DNA of 64,000 bases from NCBI GenBank assembly GCA_003149575.1, contig QCWG01000001.1, positions 1,360,657 to 1,424,656 of the forward strand, written 5' to 3'. Origin of the DNA: Altererythrobacter sp. XM-24bin4 (GTDB lineage: Bacteria > Pseudomonadota > Alphaproteobacteria > Sphingomonadales > Sphingomonadaceae). Shown in pieces: positions 62,062 to 64,000 of the stretch. The first letter of the stretch is position 1. Each line of letters begins with the position of its first letter. A program made the translations under genes and the position numbers. The notes beneath the pieces were generated by a model. That model was given only the letters and a program-made list of their open reading frames with translations, did not search any database and had not been told where the DNA came from.

Positions 62062-63132
62062 TTACCAGAAGAAGTCGTAGATCACGTCAACCACTTCGCC
62101 GGTGTAGATATCGACCAGCAGCACATCGTCGTAATAGCGCACCCAGCGATATGGGCCGTAAACGTCCGGCAGGCGATACTGCCACGGATCATTGATCCAA
62201 TAGCGTGAACCGAAGAACAGGTGATCAAGGTAAAACCCGATGCTTATCCGGCTGTAGTAGTGGCTCCGGTACGGCGCATAGTAGCGACCCAGACGGAAGA
62301 TGTTCTGGTGTGAATAGCGATGGTGGCGCCAGTTATAGCGGTTGTGGTTCCTCCACCGCTTGCGATCCCAGCGATTGTAACGTCCGCTATAATGTCCGCG
62401 ATCATAGTAGCGGCGCTCACGATAGGTGTGGCGGCGACCATCACGATAGCCGTCCCGCCGACCGTCCCGATAGGCGTTGCGGCGTATCTGGCGATCCTCA
62501 TACCGATCACGGTTACGTTCCGCACGGCGGCCGTCTCTGCGGCCGTCACGGTATGACCGGTTGCGATCACGATCTACGTAAGAGCTATTGCGGGTCTGAC
62601 TCACTTCACGCTGCTCGCGCCGCTGTGTCTGGCTGTACTCGCCGCCACGGCGCATTTGCCGGTTCTCCGCGCGACGCACCTGACGGCGTTCTGTCTGACG
62701 TTCGCTCTGACGGGTCTCCTGTCTGCGCTCGGCCTGGCGTTCCGTGCGGCGCTCCTCACGCGGGCGTTCAACCCGGCGTTCCGTGCGGCGCTCCTCACGC
62801 GGGCGTTCAACCCGGCGTTCTTGACGACCCACGCTCTCCTGTCGCTGCGAGCGGATCGATCGTTGCGTCTGACGCATATCGCGGCGGTCAACATGGGCTG
62901 GGGCAGGGCGTGCCGTGCGGCGCTCGCTGCGCTGCTCCCTGCGCTCCGACCGCTGGCGTTCACTACGCTGGGCGCGGCGCTCTTGACGCGCTTCACGGCG
63001 GTCTCGCGCTTGCTGCATTTCTGTGGCTGAAGCGACTGAGGTCGCTTCGGCCGTTTCGGGCACTACAACAAAGGAGAGGCTGGCCGCAATCGCGGCATGG
63101 GCGCTTCCCTTAAACAGTTCAGTGATGGTCAT
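62062..63132 (-). CDS. Arg-rich periplasmic RcnB-like protein
   Basis: A 356-residue exported protein. After a signal-peptide-like N-terminus (about 1-29) it has a very Arg/Glu/Gln-rich region (about 43-200), a Tyr/His/Arg-rich region (about 200-290), and a C-terminal RcnB-like domain (PDVYGPYRWVRYYDDVLLVDIYTGEVVDVIYDFFW). The Arg/Glu part contains a 13-residue repeat, RRVERPREERRTE, encoded by two exact 39-bp copies (62736-62813). RcnB proteins influence metal homeostasis; this very long repeat-rich version may do something else. Confidence 0.85.
   Translation of the reverse strand: MTITELFKGSAHAAIAASLSFVVVPETAEATSVASATEMQQARDRREARQERRAQRSERQRSERREQRSERRTARPAPAHVDRRDMRQTQRSIRSQRQESVGRQERRVERPREERRTERRVERPREERRTERQAERRQETRQSERQTERRQVRRAENRQMRRGGEYSQTQRREQREVSQTRNSSYVDRDRNRSYRDGRRDGRRAERNRDRYEDRQIRRNAYRDGRRDGYRDGRRHTYRERRYYDRGHYSGRYNRWDRKRWRNHNRYNWRHHRYSHQNIFRLGRYYAPYRSHYYSRISIGFYLDHLFFGSRYWINDPWQYRLPDVYGPYRWVRYYDDVLLVDIYTGEVVDVIYDFFW
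62736..62813. repeat. Two exact 39-bp tandem repeats in the RcnB-like gene
   Basis: Each unit begins GGCGTTCCGTGCGG on the plus strand and encodes a 13-residue Arg/Glu-rich unit on the minus strand; a partial third unit begins at 62814. In-frame, so copy-number change would not break the gene. Confidence 0.9.
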
Positions 63133-63337
63133 ATCGGGCTCCTAAAATTGCCGCTCCACCACCTGCGGCCTCTTTTCGAACAGGGCTTGATCCTGCTCTG
63201 ATACGATTCGATACAGATCCTTCACTGACCGCAATCTTAACCGCTTGGTAAGGCCTACGTTCATGTTGGTGTGCATTTTACTGAACAGGGGGGAGCAAGC
63301 ATTGACTTGGATGCGACAGGAAGAGAGAGCGCTGCCG

Positions 63338-63919
63338 ATGTTTAAGAGCTTTACCGAGATTCAGACTGACATTGCCGAGCGTCTTGGTGCTGCGGTCAAG
63401 AACCGCAACCTGCCGATGCATTCTCCGGTTGTGGCCACGGCGGACGCGGATGCGCGAGTGATGGTGTTGCGCGCGTTTGATGCTGGGGCGTGGACGCTGA
63501 GGTTTCACACCGATTTGCGCTCTCCGAAATGCGGTGTCATCGGGACTGGCGCACCAGTAGGCGTGCTGTTCTACGACAAGCCTGAGAAGGTACAGATCCG
63601 CGTGCACGGGGTGGGGCGGATCGAGCATGATACGCCGCTTGCTGATGCTGCTTGGGAAGAAAGCACTAATTTCGCCAAGCGTTGCTATCTGGGTGATGGT
63701 CCTGGTGTGGCTTCGGTTGATACGACATCCGGCTTGCCTGAATGGGCAAAGGGTATCCAGCCGACCGACGAACAAGTCGCGCCAGCTCGCGATAACTTTG
63801 CCATTCTTTTGATCGAACTGCATGAACTGGATTGGTTCCACCTCGCCAATTCCGGCCACATTCGCGCGCAGTTTTCGCGCGAGAGTGAGGGTTGGGAAGG
63901 GCGTTGGGTAAGCCCATGA
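63338..63919 (+). CDS. Pyridoxamine 5'-phosphate oxidase-like flavoprotein
   Basis: A 193-residue split-barrel protein from ATG 63338 (GGAAGAGAG upstream; ATG 63311 is an alternative). VMVLRAFDAGAWTLRFHTDLRSPK and PVGVLFYDKPEKVQIRVHGVG correspond to the FMN-binding strands of the PNPOx family, but the C-terminal substrate-binding RPxxxxxW motif of PdxH is absent. So it is probably a different FMN (or F420/haem) protein. Followed by a dispersed repeat. Confidence 0.87.
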   Translation: MFKSFTEIQTDIAERLGAAVKNRNLPMHSPVVATADADARVMVLRAFDAGAWTLRFHTDLRSPKCGVIGTGAPVGVLFYDKPEKVQIRVHGVGRIEHDTPLADAAWEESTNFAKRCYLGDGPGVASVDTTSGLPEWAKGIQPTDEQVAPARDNFAILLIELHELDWFHLANSGHIRAQFSRESEGWEGRWVSP

Positions 63920-63942
63920 ATTCAAAAGTTTTCTAAACTTCA

Positions 63943-63975
63943 AATCCAACAGGATGGAACACATGGAACACTGTC
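63943..63975 (+). repeat. 33-bp dispersed repeat, copy 2
   Basis: One mismatch to 36050-36082 (A for T between the two TGGAACAC units). Same orientation and the same position relative to a gene end (24 bases after the stop). Confidence 0.85.
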
Positions 63976-64000
63976 TTGGGCGTGAAAAACCTTTATGGAG

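Noticed and set aside
62205..63113. A 302-codon open frame on the plus strand opposite the RcnB-like gene
   Set aside because: It is a Cys/Gly/Ser-rich artefact of Arg codons read on the other strand; no start signal, and the minus frame has a signal peptide and an RcnB-like end.
1..64000. tRNA, rRNA, CRISPR arrays, transposons, prophage or defence islands
   Set aside because: No clover-leaf-like segments in gaps, no regularly spaced repeats, and no transposase, integrase, phage structural or nuclease-defence gene was recognised.

Overview
The window reads as a contiguous stretch of chromosome from an alphaproteobacterium of the order Sphingomonadales, most likely an Erythrobacteraceae member. 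This is inferred from the hisG-hisD-nusB-thiL-hppA block, the coxB-ctaD-ctaB-ctaG-ctaE block, divergent bolA/J-protein genes beside cobS, a class I lysyl-tRNA synthetase, RcnB-like and glycine-zipper cell-envelope proteins, and the protein sequences themselves. G+C is moderately high and coding is dense. I found no rRNA, tRNA, CRISPR array, transposase, integrase or prophage gene.

Layout. (1) 0-5.7 kb, minus strand: a histidine/thiamine block (hisG, hisD, nusB, thiL) followed by the membrane pyrophosphatase hppA. (2) 5.9-8.8 kb, minus strand: bolA, pirin, SDR, alpha/beta hydrolase. (3) 8.9-14.3 kb: a J-domain protein, GST, an MpaB-like DUF2236 protein, cobS without cobT, and a class A penicillin-binding protein. 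(4) 14.3-19.9 kb, minus strand: two hotdog thioesterases, then a tightly packed chain pyrE-pdxJ-membrane protein-acpS-lepB-DUF3089 hydrolase-ruvX. (5) 20.1-31.2 kb, plus strand: the complete aa3-type cytochrome c oxidase structural and assembly set (coxB, ctaD, ctaB, a 42-residue membrane protein, ctaG, ctaE, DUF983, SURF1), then thrC, an RNA methyltransferase, folB, a small Rossmann-like protein and moaA-moaD-moaE. (6) 31.2-33 kb: an FNR-type oxygen regulator, its lipoprotein partner gene, and a membrane protein gene with a near-ideal FNR box. (7) 33.2-34 kb: rplU with a Lys/Ala tail, and rpmA. (8) 34.8-38.8 kb: an accessory-looking segment with two paralogous PF10118-type proteins carrying a ferritin-like di-iron motif pattern, a TetR regulator, small membrane/lipoprotein genes and short dispersed repeats. 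(9) 38.8-48.2 kb: ygfZ, an ATP-grasp enzyme, pyrC, rarD, a glycine-zipper protein, astD, selO, a hydrolase and a glycosyltransferase. (10) 48.3-56 kb: YfgM-like protein and bamB, an ABM monooxygenase, gshA, rsmE, ubiA, an HMCES/YedK protein, a VOC protein under an apparent SoxR promoter, soxR and sixA. (11) 56-64 kb: dinG, lysK, a prolyl-4-hydroxylase-like protein, cytochrome b561, an Arg-rich RcnB-like protein and a PNPOx-fold flavoprotein.

Most of the window is housekeeping. The best leads are regulatory or in region 8: the FNR box next to an fnr gene, the SoxR operator with a 19-bp promoter spacer facing a VOC gene, the paralogous putative di-iron pair with a 31-bp divergent TetR intergenic region, two short dispersed repeat families, and the histone-like tail on L21. 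I did not find a convincing new multi-gene defence or mobile system.
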